Positions 44,483-52,973 of a DNA stretch of 64,000 bases are shown one piece after another. Numbering within the stretch: the stretch's first letter is position 1; each line of letters opens with the position of its first letter. Location of the stretch: assembly GCF_040361335.1 (NCBI RefSeq), contig NZ_APNM01000017.1:1-64000 (forward strand), in the 5' to 3' direction. A program made the position numbers and the translations under genes. The stretch is from APNM01 sp040361335 (GTDB lineage: Bacteria > Pseudomonadota > Gammaproteobacteria > Nevskiales > Salinisphaeraceae). The notes below the pieces were generated by a model. That model did no database searches. It was not told where the DNA came from and saw only the letters and a list, made by a program, of their open reading frames with translations.

Positions 44483-45661
44483 TCAGGCCGCCTGCCCGGC
44501 GTGCCGGCGCAGGATCCGGTCCCGCTTGGCGGGATCGAGATTCACCTTGGTCACGTCGCCGTCGTAGAGCGCCAGCACCCGGCGATCCATCACCGCCCGC
44601 CACAGCGGCGGGATCAGGGCCAACGCATACATGCCCGGGTAGCCCGACGGCAGCGTGGGCACGTCGTCGAAGCTGCGCAGTGACTGATAGCGCCGGGTGG
44701 GCCAGGCATGGTGGTCCGAGTGCCGCTGCAGGTGGAACAGGATCAGGTTCGACATGATGTGGTTGCTGTTCCAGGAGTGGTGGGGCTTGCAGCGCTCGTA
44801 GCGGCCGCTGTCCTCTTTCTGCCGCAGCAGGCCGTAGTGCTCGATGTAGTTCGCGCTGGTCAGGAACCAGTAGCCCATCGCCATCGCGATCAGCAGATAG
44901 GGCACGATCACGACGCCGAAATACGCGACCAGGGCGGCGTAGAGCACGACGGTGATCAGCAGGGGCTGCAGGAAATCGTTGTCCGGCGTCCACGGCCCCT
45001 TGCCCTTGCGCGCGAGACGCGTCTTCTCCGTATTCCAGGCACGCCGGAAGGCGCCCGGTATCTCGCGCAGGGCGAACCGGTAGATGCTCTCGCCGAAACG
45101 CGCCGAGGCGGGATCCTCGGGCGTGGCGACATCCTTGTGATGCCCCTTGTTGTGCTCGGTGTGGAAGTGGCCGTAGCCCACCACCGCCAGGCATATCTTG
45201 GACAGCGTCTTCTCCAGGTCGGTCTTCTTGTGCCCGAGTTCGTGGCCGGTGTTGATGGCCAGCCCGTTGATGATGCCGACGGACAGGGCGACGCCCAGGT
45301 AACCGAGCCAGCTCAGCCCCAGGTTGGCGACCGCCCAGGCACCGACGACCAGCGCCACATAGTGCAGCGGGACGGTCACATAGGTCAGATACCGGTAATA
45401 GCGCTCCCGCTCCAGCTTCTCGATCGCCTCGGGCGGCGGATTGTTGGGATCGGAGCCGAGCGCCCAGTCCATCGCCGGCAACACGAAATACCAGATGGCG
45501 ACGGTGGACCACACCAGCCACTCCAGGCCGGTGACATAGGCCATGTAGATACTGATCGCCGGAACCATCACCCAGACCGGCGACAGCAGCCAGAAATAGC
45601 GCTTTCTGTCCTTGTACTGGATATTGTCTCCACTGCCTTTGACGGTGACGGCGTCACTCAT
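44483..45661 (-). CDS. alkB: Alkane 1-monooxygenase (AlkB-type integral membrane di-iron hydroxylase)
   Basis: 392 aa with about six helices. All histidine boxes are intact: HELGHKK (140-146), HNKGHH (170-175) with EDPASARFGE, and HSDHH (314-318) inside LQRHSDHHAW, plus NYIEHYG (271-277) and the C-terminal LPSGYPGMY. It hydroxylates n-alkanes at the terminal carbon using rubredoxin electrons. Transcribed divergently from an OYE-family gene across a 297-nt gap with two mirror-image dyad sites. GAGGTGAG precedes the ATG. Confidence 0.95.
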   Translation of the reverse strand: MSDAVTVKGSGDNIQYKDRKRYFWLLSPVWVMVPAISIYMAYVTGLEWLVWSTVAIWYFVLPAMDWALGSDPNNPPPEAIEKLERERYYRYLTYVTVPLHYVALVVGAWAVANLGLSWLGYLGVALSVGIINGLAINTGHELGHKKTDLEKTLSKICLAVVGYGHFHTEHNKGHHKDVATPEDPASARFGESIYRFALREIPGAFRRAWNTEKTRLARKGKGPWTPDNDFLQPLLITVVLYAALVAYFGVVIVPYLLIAMAMGYWFLTSANYIEHYGLLRQKEDSGRYERCKPHHSWNSNHIMSNLILFHLQRHSDHHAWPTRRYQSLRSFDDVPTLPSGYPGMYALALIPPLWRAVMDRRVLALYDGDVTKVNLDPAKRDRILRRHAGQAA

Positions 45662-45775
45662 GGCTCACCTCTCAAGAAACGCATTCGGGTTGTATCGCAA
45701 CCGGCATGCATGCCGCGACGGATCGCGGCCATGCCTTCGGTGATCACATCATTGCGGCTCCGGCGCCCCCGGACA

Positions 45776-45791
45776 CCTCTCGAAAGAAAGG
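45776..45791 (-). promoter_or_regulatory. Dyad operator site H facing alkB
   Basis: On the minus strand CCTTTCTTTCGAGAGG, preceded by GAAAA and followed by TGT. Exact consensus match; its alkB-proximal edge is 115 nt from the start codon. It is the mirror partner of site I. Confidence 0.65.
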
Positions 45792-45835
45792 TTTTCGCCC
45801 CGTCGCCGCCGCACCGAGCCTCCCCGCCCCGAAAA

Positions 45836-45851
45836 CCTCACTTTCGGAAGG
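45836..45851 (+). promoter_or_regulatory. Dyad operator site I facing the OYE-family gene
   Basis: CCTCACTTTCGGAAGG with the same GAAAA and TGT flanks as site H. Exact consensus match, ending 107 nt before the ATG at 45959. The two sites sit back to back 44 bp apart, so one protein could control both divergent genes. Confidence 0.65.
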
Positions 45852-45958
45852 TGTACGCGGGCCGCCGCGCTGGTGATATGGCCTGAAACGAGAAACCAGG
45901 AAGGCGCCATGCGCACCGCATTGCGTCGATGCAATCGATTTCGACCCGGAGACTGTCA

Positions 45959-47275
45959 ATGGCGGATGTGCTGAACACCCCGCTACGCCTGCCGTGCGGC
46001 GAGACGCTGCCGAACCGCCTGGCCAAGGCCGGCATGACCGAGGGCTTGTCCGATCGTTACCTGCGCGCCACCCCGGGGCTGTGCCGTCTCTACGAGCGCT
46101 GGTCCTACGGCGGGGCGGGCCTGCTGATCACGGGCAACCTGCAGATCGACAAGCGCGTGCTGGAGCGCCCCGGCAACGTCGCGATCGACAACAACGGCGG
46201 CATGCGGGAACTGGAACTCTGGGCCCGTGCCGGGCGCGTCGGCGGCAATCACCTGTGGATGCAGATATCCCATGCCGGTCGCCAGGCGCCCTGGTATGTC
46301 ACTCGCCGGCCGCTGGCGCCCTCGCCCGTCCAGCTCAAGCTGCTGGGCACCTATCGCAAGCCGCGGGCGCTCTCCGAGAACGAGATCCGGGACTTGATCG
46401 AGCGCTGGGCGAATGTCGCCGGCATCGCCAAGAATGCCGGCTTTACCGGGGTCCAGATCCACGCCGCGCACGGCTATCTCCTCAGCTCCTTCCTGTCGCC
46501 CGCGATCAACCGGCGCAACGACGCCTGGGGCGGCTCGCTGGAGAACCGCGCGCGCATGCTGCTGGAGACCATCCGCGCCGTGCGCAAACGCGTGGGCGCG
46601 GGCTTTCCGGTCGCGCTCAAGCTCAACTCGGCGGATTTCCAGAAGGGCGGTTTCGAGTTCGATGACTGCCTGCGCCTGGTGGACATGATCAACCAGGAGG
46701 GCATCGACCTGCTCGAGATATCCGGCGGCTCCTACGAGCAGCCGCGCCTGCTGGGCTACGGGGGCGACTCGGCCTCCGCGGACCCGGGCAGCAGCACCGC
46801 GCGGCGGGAAGCCTATTTCCTCAAGTACGCCAGCGAGGTCCGCCGCGTCGCCGAGATGCCGATCATGGTCACCGGCGGCTTCCGCAGCCGGGATGTCATG
46901 ACCGACGCGATCGAGTCCGGGGACACCGACATCATCGGCATGGGCCGGCCCATGTGCGGCGATCCCGAGATCGCCCGCAAGCTGCTGGCGGGCGAGGTCG
47001 AGGAGGCGCCCCGCTACGAGCAGTCGCTCAAGGTCATGTCGGGCAACCAGCAGAACCCATTGGTGAGGCTGTGGCCGCTCCAGGTGTTCGGCCAGCAGGC
47101 CTGGTACTACATGCAACTCTTCCGTCTGGCCCGCGGCGAGGACCCCAAGCCGTCGCTCAAGCCCTTGGCGTGTTTCCTCCGCTGGCAGAACGACGAGTTG
47201 CTCAGCGCGCTGCTGTTGAACCGGCGCAGAACCCCGCAGACACAGGAGACGCCGGCTTATGTCGACGAACGCTAA
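45959..47275 (+). CDS. NADH:flavin oxidoreductase (Old Yellow Enzyme family)
   Basis: 438 aa from ATG at 45959 (GGAGA site). FMN TIM-barrel motifs: LPNRLAKAGMTEGLSD, MQISHAGRQ with catalytic-type His, GFTGVQIHAAHGYLLSSFLS, INRRNDAWGGSLENRARM and MVTGGFRSRDVM...IGMGRP. Acts on alpha,beta-unsaturated carbonyls in related enzymes. It lacks the C-terminal FAD/FeS half of 2,4-dienoyl-CoA reductases. Its end overlaps the following gene by 17 bp. It may process oxidised hydrocarbon intermediates (inference). Confidence 0.87.
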   Translation: MADVLNTPLRLPCGETLPNRLAKAGMTEGLSDRYLRATPGLCRLYERWSYGGAGLLITGNLQIDKRVLERPGNVAIDNNGGMRELELWARAGRVGGNHLWMQISHAGRQAPWYVTRRPLAPSPVQLKLLGTYRKPRALSENEIRDLIERWANVAGIAKNAGFTGVQIHAAHGYLLSSFLSPAINRRNDAWGGSLENRARMLLETIRAVRKRVGAGFPVALKLNSADFQKGGFEFDDCLRLVDMINQEGIDLLEISGGSYEQPRLLGYGGDSASADPGSSTARREAYFLKYASEVRRVAEMPIMVTGGFRSRDVMTDAIESGDTDIIGMGRPMCGDPEIARKLLAGEVEEAPRYEQSLKVMSGNQQNPLVRLWPLQVFGQQAWYYMQLFRLARGEDPKPSLKPLACFLRWQNDELLSALLLNRRRTPQTQETPAYVDER

Positions 47276-48629
47276 GTCCGCGGCCCCGCGCCGCAAAGCC
47301 ACGCGGACACGCCGGACCCAGCCCAAGGCCGACAGACCGGCCTACGCCCGGTCGACGCCCCCGATCGGCGGGCGCGACGCGGCGCTGCCGGACTGGCTGA
47401 TCTCCGGTCGCCCCGTCGCCGAACGGCCGCGTTTCGATTCGGCGGTGATCATCGGCAACGGCATCAACGCGCTGTCGGTCGCCGCCCGGCTGGCCCGGAG
47501 CCAATCGTTCGCCGGTCGCGTGGTCCTGGTCGGCAAGCCCGTGGAACAGCAGCGACGACTGATCGGCGGCCTGACATTGCGGGCCCGCGCCCTGGATTAT
47601 TTCGCGGCCTGCCTGGGCGTCCCGCGGAGCCTGATCCTGGACCGTCTCTTCGGGGGACGCCATGCCGAGGCGGCGTCCTACGCGCAGAAGGTGGCACGGT
47701 TCGAACGCCGCGAGAACGGCAGCTACGCGCTCGGTCGCATGGGAGAGTGGATGAGCCGCTGGCATCACCAGGGGCGCGTGCTCGCCTACGGCGTGCGCAA
47801 CTCCCATCTGGCCGGCGTCCTGCACGACCTGATGGCGGGCCTGGACTATCGCTGGGAGGACGCCAAGCCCGTGTCGATGACCGATTGTCTCGACCTCGCC
47901 CCGGGCGACAACCCCATCGTCATCAATGCCAAACCGGCGCCCCTGCTGGGCGTGGGGCGGACCGGCCCGAAACCCACGCAATACGTCGTGGCGGCGCAAG
48001 TGCCCTTCGCGAACCCCCGGCAGGCGGAGAATGGCCTGCTGCCCTATAACAACAGCCTGTTCTGCGCCCGCCGCCGGCGCGGCCGGCTGGACGCCTCGGT
48101 CTGGTATCCCATGATCGACCCGCTGTCGCCGTCGGCGCGCTATTACTCGGTCTTCTACCGGGTGGTGCGGGCCGGGAGCGACCTGCACAAGAACGCCGAG
48201 ATCGAGACCCTCAAGAACCACCTGTTCGGCATCGGCGACATCCTGGGATTCGAGCCGGTCGACCCGGAAGCCACCATGGGCAGCGCCATGGTACCTTGTT
48301 CGCCGACACGTCCGGACCGGGAGGTCACCCCCAACTACCTCCACCTCGGGAAGGTGCACGGCAGCGGCACGCCGATCATCGCGGGCGACGGCATGGCCCG
48401 GGCCGGCCTCACCGGCTACGTGACCGCGGAGGCGATCCTCGCCGGCGTGGAGCCGCGGGCCTACCTGTACCATGCCCACCGCGGCTGGGCCCGGCGCAAC
48501 CGCCTGGCGCACCACATGTTCAACGGCTTGAGCTGGATCACCGACCCGGCCCTGAGGTGGTCGCCGGGCCGCGCGCTGAACCTGATCCAGGACTACGGCG
48601 AAACCTGGGCCGGCTTGGAAACCGACTGA
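47259..48629 (+). CDS. Putative dinucleotide-binding (FAD-type) oxidoreductase-like protein
   Basis: 456 aa. After a basic, disordered N-terminus (1-35), VIIGNGINALSVAARLARS (about 63-81) is a GxGxxx(A/S) Rossmann motif, and AGDGMARAGLTGYVTAEAIL near residue 390 resembles the C-terminal FAD contact of GMC or amine-oxidase-type flavoproteins. The middle is unfamiliar. Overlaps the OYE gene by 17 bp, so co-translated; probably a redox partner or next step. Family not identified. Confidence 0.6.
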   Translation: MSTNAKSAAPRRKATRTRRTQPKADRPAYARSTPPIGGRDAALPDWLISGRPVAERPRFDSAVIIGNGINALSVAARLARSQSFAGRVVLVGKPVEQQRRLIGGLTLRARALDYFAACLGVPRSLILDRLFGGRHAEAASYAQKVARFERRENGSYALGRMGEWMSRWHHQGRVLAYGVRNSHLAGVLHDLMAGLDYRWEDAKPVSMTDCLDLAPGDNPIVINAKPAPLLGVGRTGPKPTQYVVAAQVPFANPRQAENGLLPYNNSLFCARRRRGRLDASVWYPMIDPLSPSARYYSVFYRVVRAGSDLHKNAEIETLKNHLFGIGDILGFEPVDPEATMGSAMVPCSPTRPDREVTPNYLHLGKVHGSGTPIIAGDGMARAGLTGYVTAEAILAGVEPRAYLYHAHRGWARRNRLAHHMFNGLSWITDPALRWSPGRALNLIQDYGETWAGLETD

Positions 48630-48659
48630 CGCGGCGGGGGCCGCGCCCGACGCGGCACC

Positions 48660-49268
48660 CTAGGCGCCGAACGGCGCCGCCGCGGCCCCGGTCGTCGGCG
48701 CCGCATCCTCGAGATGCATCCGCGCCAGGAACAGCGCGGCCACGCTGCGCGCCTCCGTGACCCGGCCGCCGCGCAACAGGCCCGGCAGGTCCGCCAGGGG
48801 CCAGGGCACCACTTCCAGCGGCTCCGGCTCGTCGCCCGGCAGTGCCCGCGGGTAGAGATCCTCCGCCAGTACCACGTCGGTGCGGTAGCTCAGGTAATTC
48901 GGCGCCAGGTCCAGGGTGCACAACCTGGAAATGCGACGGGCGCCGTAGCCCACCTCCTCCATCAGTTCGCGGTTGGCGGCCTGCGCCAGGGTTTCGCCCC
49001 GGTCGACCATGCCCTGCGCCAGTCCGAGCACGTACTCCTCGATGCCGACGGCGTATTCCCGGATCAGCAACAGGGTCCGCCGGTCGAGCACGGGCACGAT
49101 GATCACGGCCTTGCGGGCCGGCCGCTCGCCCGCGAGCCGCTCGTACTCGACCTCGCGGCCGTTGCCGAAGCGCAGGTTCACCGATTCGATGTGAAACAGC
49201 CTGGATCGCGCGGCCGTGCGCACGCTCAGGATTTCCGGTTTGTCCCTGGCCGCCACGTCAGGCGCCAC
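48660..49268 (-). CDS. nudE: NUDIX hydrolase, NudE-like
   Basis: 202 aa. The Nudix box GMVDRGETLAQAANRELMEEVG is complete (about residues 85-106). The upstream VPVLDRRTLLLIREYAVGIE and downstream LDLAPNYLSYRTDVVLAEDL resemble NudE, which hydrolyses ADP-ribose, NADH and Ap3A. Starts inside the end of the flavin reductase gene (11-bp overlap). Confidence 0.82.
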   Translation of the reverse strand: MAPDVAARDKPEILSVRTAARSRLFHIESVNLRFGNGREVEYERLAGERPARKAVIIVPVLDRRTLLLIREYAVGIEEYVLGLAQGMVDRGETLAQAANRELMEEVGYGARRISRLCTLDLAPNYLSYRTDVVLAEDLYPRALPGDEPEPLEVVPWPLADLPGLLRGGRVTEARSVAALFLARMHLEDAAPTTGAAAAPFGA

Positions 49269-49779
49269 CGTCCCGGAGATATCGCCCCCGATAGAAGATC
49301 AGGGGACTGCCGCCGGCGACATCGCAGTCCCGGACGCGGCCGACCACGATCGTATGATCGCCACCCGGATGGGTCTGCTCGATGGCGCACACCATCCGTG
49401 CCAGGGCGCCGTCGATCAGCGGCACGCCGTCATGCCCCAGGCTGAAATCCACGCCCTCGAACTTGTCGTCGCCCTTGCCGGCGAACAGGTCGGAAATGGC
49501 GCCCTGGTCGGCGCGCAGGAAACTGAGGCCGAAGACCCGGCTCCGGAGCATGTGACCGAGCGTGTTGGATCGCCGATCGAGGCAAATCAGGTACAACGGC
49601 GGTTCCAGGGACAGACTCGTGACCGCGTTCATGGTCAGGCCGTAGTAATGACCCGCATCGTCGCGGGTGGAGATCACGGCCACGCCGGTCGCGAAGAAAC
49701 CCGCCAGCTCGCGAAAGCCCGATGGGCCGGGCGCCCGGGGGACACGGTCGTGTCCGGGCCGATGTAAAGAAACCGACAT
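49258..49779 (-). CDS. Flavin reductase-like domain protein
   Basis: 173 aa. FATGVAVISTRDDAGHYYGL, TMNAVTSLSLEPPLYLICLD and the closing VVGRVRDCDVAGGSPLIFYRGRY are typical of HpaC-type flavin reductases (split-barrel, FMN binding). Supplies reduced flavin to a monooxygenase or acts on its own substrate. Start at 49779 has AGGTGAGG before it; a longer start at 49890 exists. Site J lies 146 nt upstream, tying it to the alkB-type regulon. Confidence 0.83.
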   Translation of the reverse strand: MSVSLHRPGHDRVPRAPGPSGFRELAGFFATGVAVISTRDDAGHYYGLTMNAVTSLSLEPPLYLICLDRRSNTLGHMLRSRVFGLSFLRADQGAISDLFAGKGDDKFEGVDFSLGHDGVPLIDGALARMVCAIEQTHPGGDHTIVVGRVRDCDVAGGSPLIFYRGRYLRDGGA

Positions 49780-49924
49780 CCTCACCTCTGCGCCGCGGGG
49801 ATCGCCCGGACGGTCGAGCGGCGCTTTCGCATGACGTCCCGGTTGCGGGCCGCCGCCGGCGACTTCCGGGCGCTCCCGGCAATGGGTCATGGGTCGTTTA
49901 TACCGGCCGGCGACACCCGCGCCG

Positions 49925-49940
49925 CCTCACGAAAGTAAGG
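49925..49940 (-). promoter_or_regulatory. Dyad operator site J facing the flavin reductase gene
   Basis: Minus strand CCTTACTTTCGTGAGG, preceded by TAAAA. Exact match to CCTNNCTTTCGNNAGG. Confidence 0.6.
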
Positions 49941-49998
49941 TTTTACCGCCGACGCGCGGCCGCGCCACCCGGCGCGCCCGATGCCGGGCCGGCCCCCT

Positions 49999-51210
49999 TC
50001 AGTCCGACTGCAGGGCGCCCGGCCGCCGCAGGGCCGCATAGGCGGCGACCGAACCGGCGGCGCACAGGCTCATCACCGCCGCCATGGCGTCGGCATGGCC
50101 GCCTAGGGCACCCGCCAGCCAGCTCGCCAGGGCGCCGCAGCCGAACTGGCACACGCCGAACAGGGCCGAGACCGCGCCGGCGGAGTCCGGCACCAGGTCG
50201 AGCATGCCGGCCACCGTGTTGGCGCCGGCCACGCCCACCGTCGACAACAGGAAGAACAACGGCACGGCCACGCCCCAGAAACCGCCGAACCCGGTGGCGG
50301 TGGTCGCCAGCAGCACCAGCGAGCAGGTCAGGGTATTGGCCACCGCCACCCCGAGCAGGGCCAGGTAGCCGAAGCGGGTGACCAGGCGGCCGTTGAGATA
50401 GCTGCCCACGATCAGCGCGAGCACGTTGGCGCCGAAATAGAAGCCGAAGGTCGACTCCGGCACGCCGAACTGCTCGATATAGACGAACGCGCTGGTCCCC
50501 ACGTAGGTGAACAGGGCCCCGAACATCAGCCCGCCGCAGACCAGGAACAGCACCACGCTCGGACGTCCCAGCAGCGACAGATAGCCCAGATACTGGGCGG
50601 CCAGGCCGCGGTCGCGCGTACGCCGGGCGGGCGGATGCGACTCCGACAGCACCATCGCCAGGGCCGCCAGGGATACGGCGGCATAGCCGAACAACACCCA
50701 GAAGATCGCGTGCCAGTCCGCCACCGCCAACACCAGGCCGCCCACGACCGGCGCCACCATCGGCGCCCCCGCCATGACCATCACCACGTAGGACATCACG
50801 CTGGCCGCGCGCGCGCCGTGGAAGCGGTCGCGCACCACCGCCCGCGCCATCACCGGCCCGGCCGCCGCACCGACCCCCTGCACCGCGCGCGCCGCGATCA
50901 GGGCATCCACGGTTGCCGACAGGGCGCAGGCCACGGTCGCCGCCAGGTACAGGCAAATGCCGAAGAAGAGCACCGGCCGCCGACCGTAGCGGTCCGACAG
51001 CGGCCCGTAGGCGAGCTGGCCCAGGGCCATGCCGATGAAGAACAGGCTGAGGCTGTACTGCACCCGCGCCGGCGCCACCGCGAACGCCGCCGCCAGCCGC
51101 GGCATGGCCGGCAGGTACATGTCGACCGACAACGGCGCCAGCGCGGTGAGCAGGGCCAGGACGGCGACAAGCACGGCGGTGCCGCCGCGCTGAGGCGTGG
51201 GATGCATCAT
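49999..51210 (-). CDS. MFS multidrug exporter, Bcr/CflA type
   Basis: 403 aa, twelve helices. Helix 1 segment LAPLSVDMYLPAMPRLAAAF and loop 2-3 motif GPLSDRYGRRPVL are hallmarks of Bcr/CflA drug-resistance transporters, as is RAVQGVGAAAGPVMARAVVRD in helix 4-5. Probably exports bicyclomycin-like drugs or toxic hydrophobic compounds. Divergent from the gene at 51369. Confidence 0.87.
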   Translation of the reverse strand: MMHPTPQRGGTAVLVAVLALLTALAPLSVDMYLPAMPRLAAAFAVAPARVQYSLSLFFIGMALGQLAYGPLSDRYGRRPVLFFGICLYLAATVACALSATVDALIAARAVQGVGAAAGPVMARAVVRDRFHGARAASVMSYVVMVMAGAPMVAPVVGGLVLAVADWHAIFWVLFGYAAVSLAALAMVLSESHPPARRTRDRGLAAQYLGYLSLLGRPSVVLFLVCGGLMFGALFTYVGTSAFVYIEQFGVPESTFGFYFGANVLALIVGSYLNGRLVTRFGYLALLGVAVANTLTCSLVLLATTATGFGGFWGVAVPLFFLLSTVGVAGANTVAGMLDLVPDSAGAVSALFGVCQFGCGALASWLAGALGGHADAMAAVMSLCAAGSVAAYAALRRPGALQSD

Positions 51211-51368
51211 GGACACGGTTCTTGCGGTGGCGGCCGGGTCCGGCCCGGCGGAGCGACGGCGCAAGCATTGTGCCACAGCGGCGCACGCCCGCTCCCGCGC
51301 GGGTGGCGCAATATGCGTCGCTATGCGGCAGAATCGGGGGAATGACATCCGATACCGCGGAGCGCCGA

Positions 51369-52385
51369 ATGAGACACCTTACGACCGGCAAGACACTATT
51401 GCTGGGCCTCGCCCTCCTGCTGCCCGCCGCCGCGATCGGCGCCGAGCCGATCGAGCGCGAGCTGCACGTGATCGTGGAATTCGACGCCGAACAGACCTGG
51501 GTCAGCAAGACCGAGGAGTACGGCCATCAGCATTCCGAAGCCACCACGCACCAGCGCTACGAGCTGCGCACCCGCCTGCGCGCCGAGCCCGAGCTGCACA
51601 GCCGCAACATCCTCGACCTGGACAAGGAGACGCGCCTCAAGGCCAAGACCATCTGGCTGGCCCGACAGGCGATCGAGGAGATGAAGGCCTCCGGCGGCGA
51701 GGTGGTGATCCCCACCACGCCCGAACAGAAGCAGGCCATGAGCCGCAAGATGCAGGAGCAACAGGTCGAGTGCGGCGGCGACATGGCCTGCCGTCAGGCC
51801 GTGCAGATGCGCTTCGCCAAGCTGTTCGCCGCCGCCGAGTACCCCGAGGCCCTCGAGGAGGACGAACCCGGCACCGGCCGCTACCGCTACTTCGAGCCCT
51901 ACGAGGGCTGCCCGGTGGAGACCCGCGTCACCATGGAGATGACCACCGAGGGCGTGCACTACAGCGAGCGCACCCAGGAACTCGTGCCGTTCAAGGAGAC
52001 CCGCTCCGCCGACACCGTCAACGGCGAGACCGAGGTACCCCTGTGCGAGCGCTACCTCGCGGTCATCGACGCCAAGGACGACCGGGACCCGATGTACATC
52101 GAGAACTTCTACCTGCCCTCGGCCGTCGGCGAGACCGTGCGCACGGAGCAGTCGGACCCGGTGTGGACCGAGCGCAAGACCGAGAGCCAGCCCCAGAACG
52201 CCTTCGTCCTGGGCTGGGTCACCCAGCAGCTCCGCCACGGGCCGACCTCCGGCAGCGCCGAGGAGACCATCAGCCTGCACGGCCCGCTCAACGGCATCTC
52301 GCGCCAGTCCGGCAACTACACCCACGGCGAGGCGCACGTGAAGATGACCTGGCGCTTCGAGAAGGTGGACGAAGACGCACAATGA
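51369..52385 (+). CDS. Secreted protein of unknown function
   Basis: 338 aa from ATG at 51369 (GGAG seven nt upstream; ATG at 51342 is an in-frame alternative). Signal peptide (LLLGLALLLPAAAIGA) then a charged, Glu-rich sequence. It has a helical stretch (about 95-140, DLDKETRLKAKTIWLARQAI) and pairs of Cys (VECGGDMACRQ) that could form disulfides. No domain recognised. Followed by the second composite hairpin element. Confidence 0.72.
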   Translation: MRHLTTGKTLLLGLALLLPAAAIGAEPIERELHVIVEFDAEQTWVSKTEEYGHQHSEATTHQRYELRTRLRAEPELHSRNILDLDKETRLKAKTIWLARQAIEEMKASGGEVVIPTTPEQKQAMSRKMQEQQVECGGDMACRQAVQMRFAKLFAAAEYPEALEEDEPGTGRYRYFEPYEGCPVETRVTMEMTTEGVHYSERTQELVPFKETRSADTVNGETEVPLCERYLAVIDAKDDRDPMYIENFYLPSAVGETVRTEQSDPVWTERKTESQPQNAFVLGWVTQQLRHGPTSGSAEETISLHGPLNGISRQSGNYTHGEAHVKMTWRFEKVDEDAQ

Positions 52386-52387
52386 GA

Positions 52388-52568
52388 GTCTGCTCCCATG
52401 CATGGGAGCAGACTCCCCCGCCGCAATCCCCTCTCCCATGAGTGGGAGAGGGACAGGGTGAGGGTTGACCGGGCCAGCTCGTAGGCGCCGTTGCCGGCGC
52501 CCCCCTCATCCAAACCTTCTCCCCCAAGGGGAGAAGGCCTTTGGGGTTTTCTCCCATGCACGGGAGAA
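52388..52568. repeat. Composite hairpin element, copy 2, with a perfect 26-bp palindrome
   Basis: A perfect palindrome with half-site GTCTGCTCCCATG (52388-52413) is followed by CCCTCTCCCAT/TGGGAGAGGG, then CCTTCTCCCCCAAGGGGAG (from 52515), then TTCTCCCATGCACGGGAGAA. The second and third hairpins correspond to the element at 2449-2573. Occupies nearly all of the gap between two convergent genes. Confidence 0.6.
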
Positions 52569-52582
52569 GAACACGCATCGGT

Positions 52583-52852
52583 TCAACGCAACTGGCTGTC
52601 CTTGCTCCCCCGCCGGTTGTAGCCGGCCGCGGCCGACTCGCGGGCATCCGCCTCGGCCTGGCAGGTCACGCACAGGCGCACGCCGGGCACGGCCTCGCGG
52701 CGGCGCCCGGGGATCTCGTCGCCGCATGCCTCGCAGTGGGTCAGGGATTCGCCCGCGCGGGCCAGCCGCTCGCGGGCGCGCTCGACGCCGTCCCGCACGG
52801 TGGCGTCGATCTGTTCCTGCACCGCGCCTTCCTTCGCCCAGCCGGTCGCCAT
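52583..52852 (-). CDS. DksA/TraR-type zinc-finger protein (YbiI-like)
   Basis: 89 aa. The zinc finger CEACGDEIPGRRREAVPGVR ... CVTCQ has the C4 pattern of the TraR/DksA family. The preceding helix (DATVRDGVERARERLARAGE) is short, unlike full DksA with its long coiled coil, matching YbiI-sized members. May modulate RNA polymerase; proof lacking. Confidence 0.85.
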   Translation of the reverse strand: MATGWAKEGAVQEQIDATVRDGVERARERLARAGESLTHCEACGDEIPGRRREAVPGVRLCVTCQAEADARESAAAGYNRRGSKDSQLR

Positions 52853-52973
52853 CGCCTTGTCTCCGGTATCCGCCGATCGAACACTATATGACGATCCACT
52901 GCCACGGATTCAAACGGGCGACGGGGCTGTAGAATCCCCGCATCGTCATTCAACCGACAGGATACGCCCGCCG

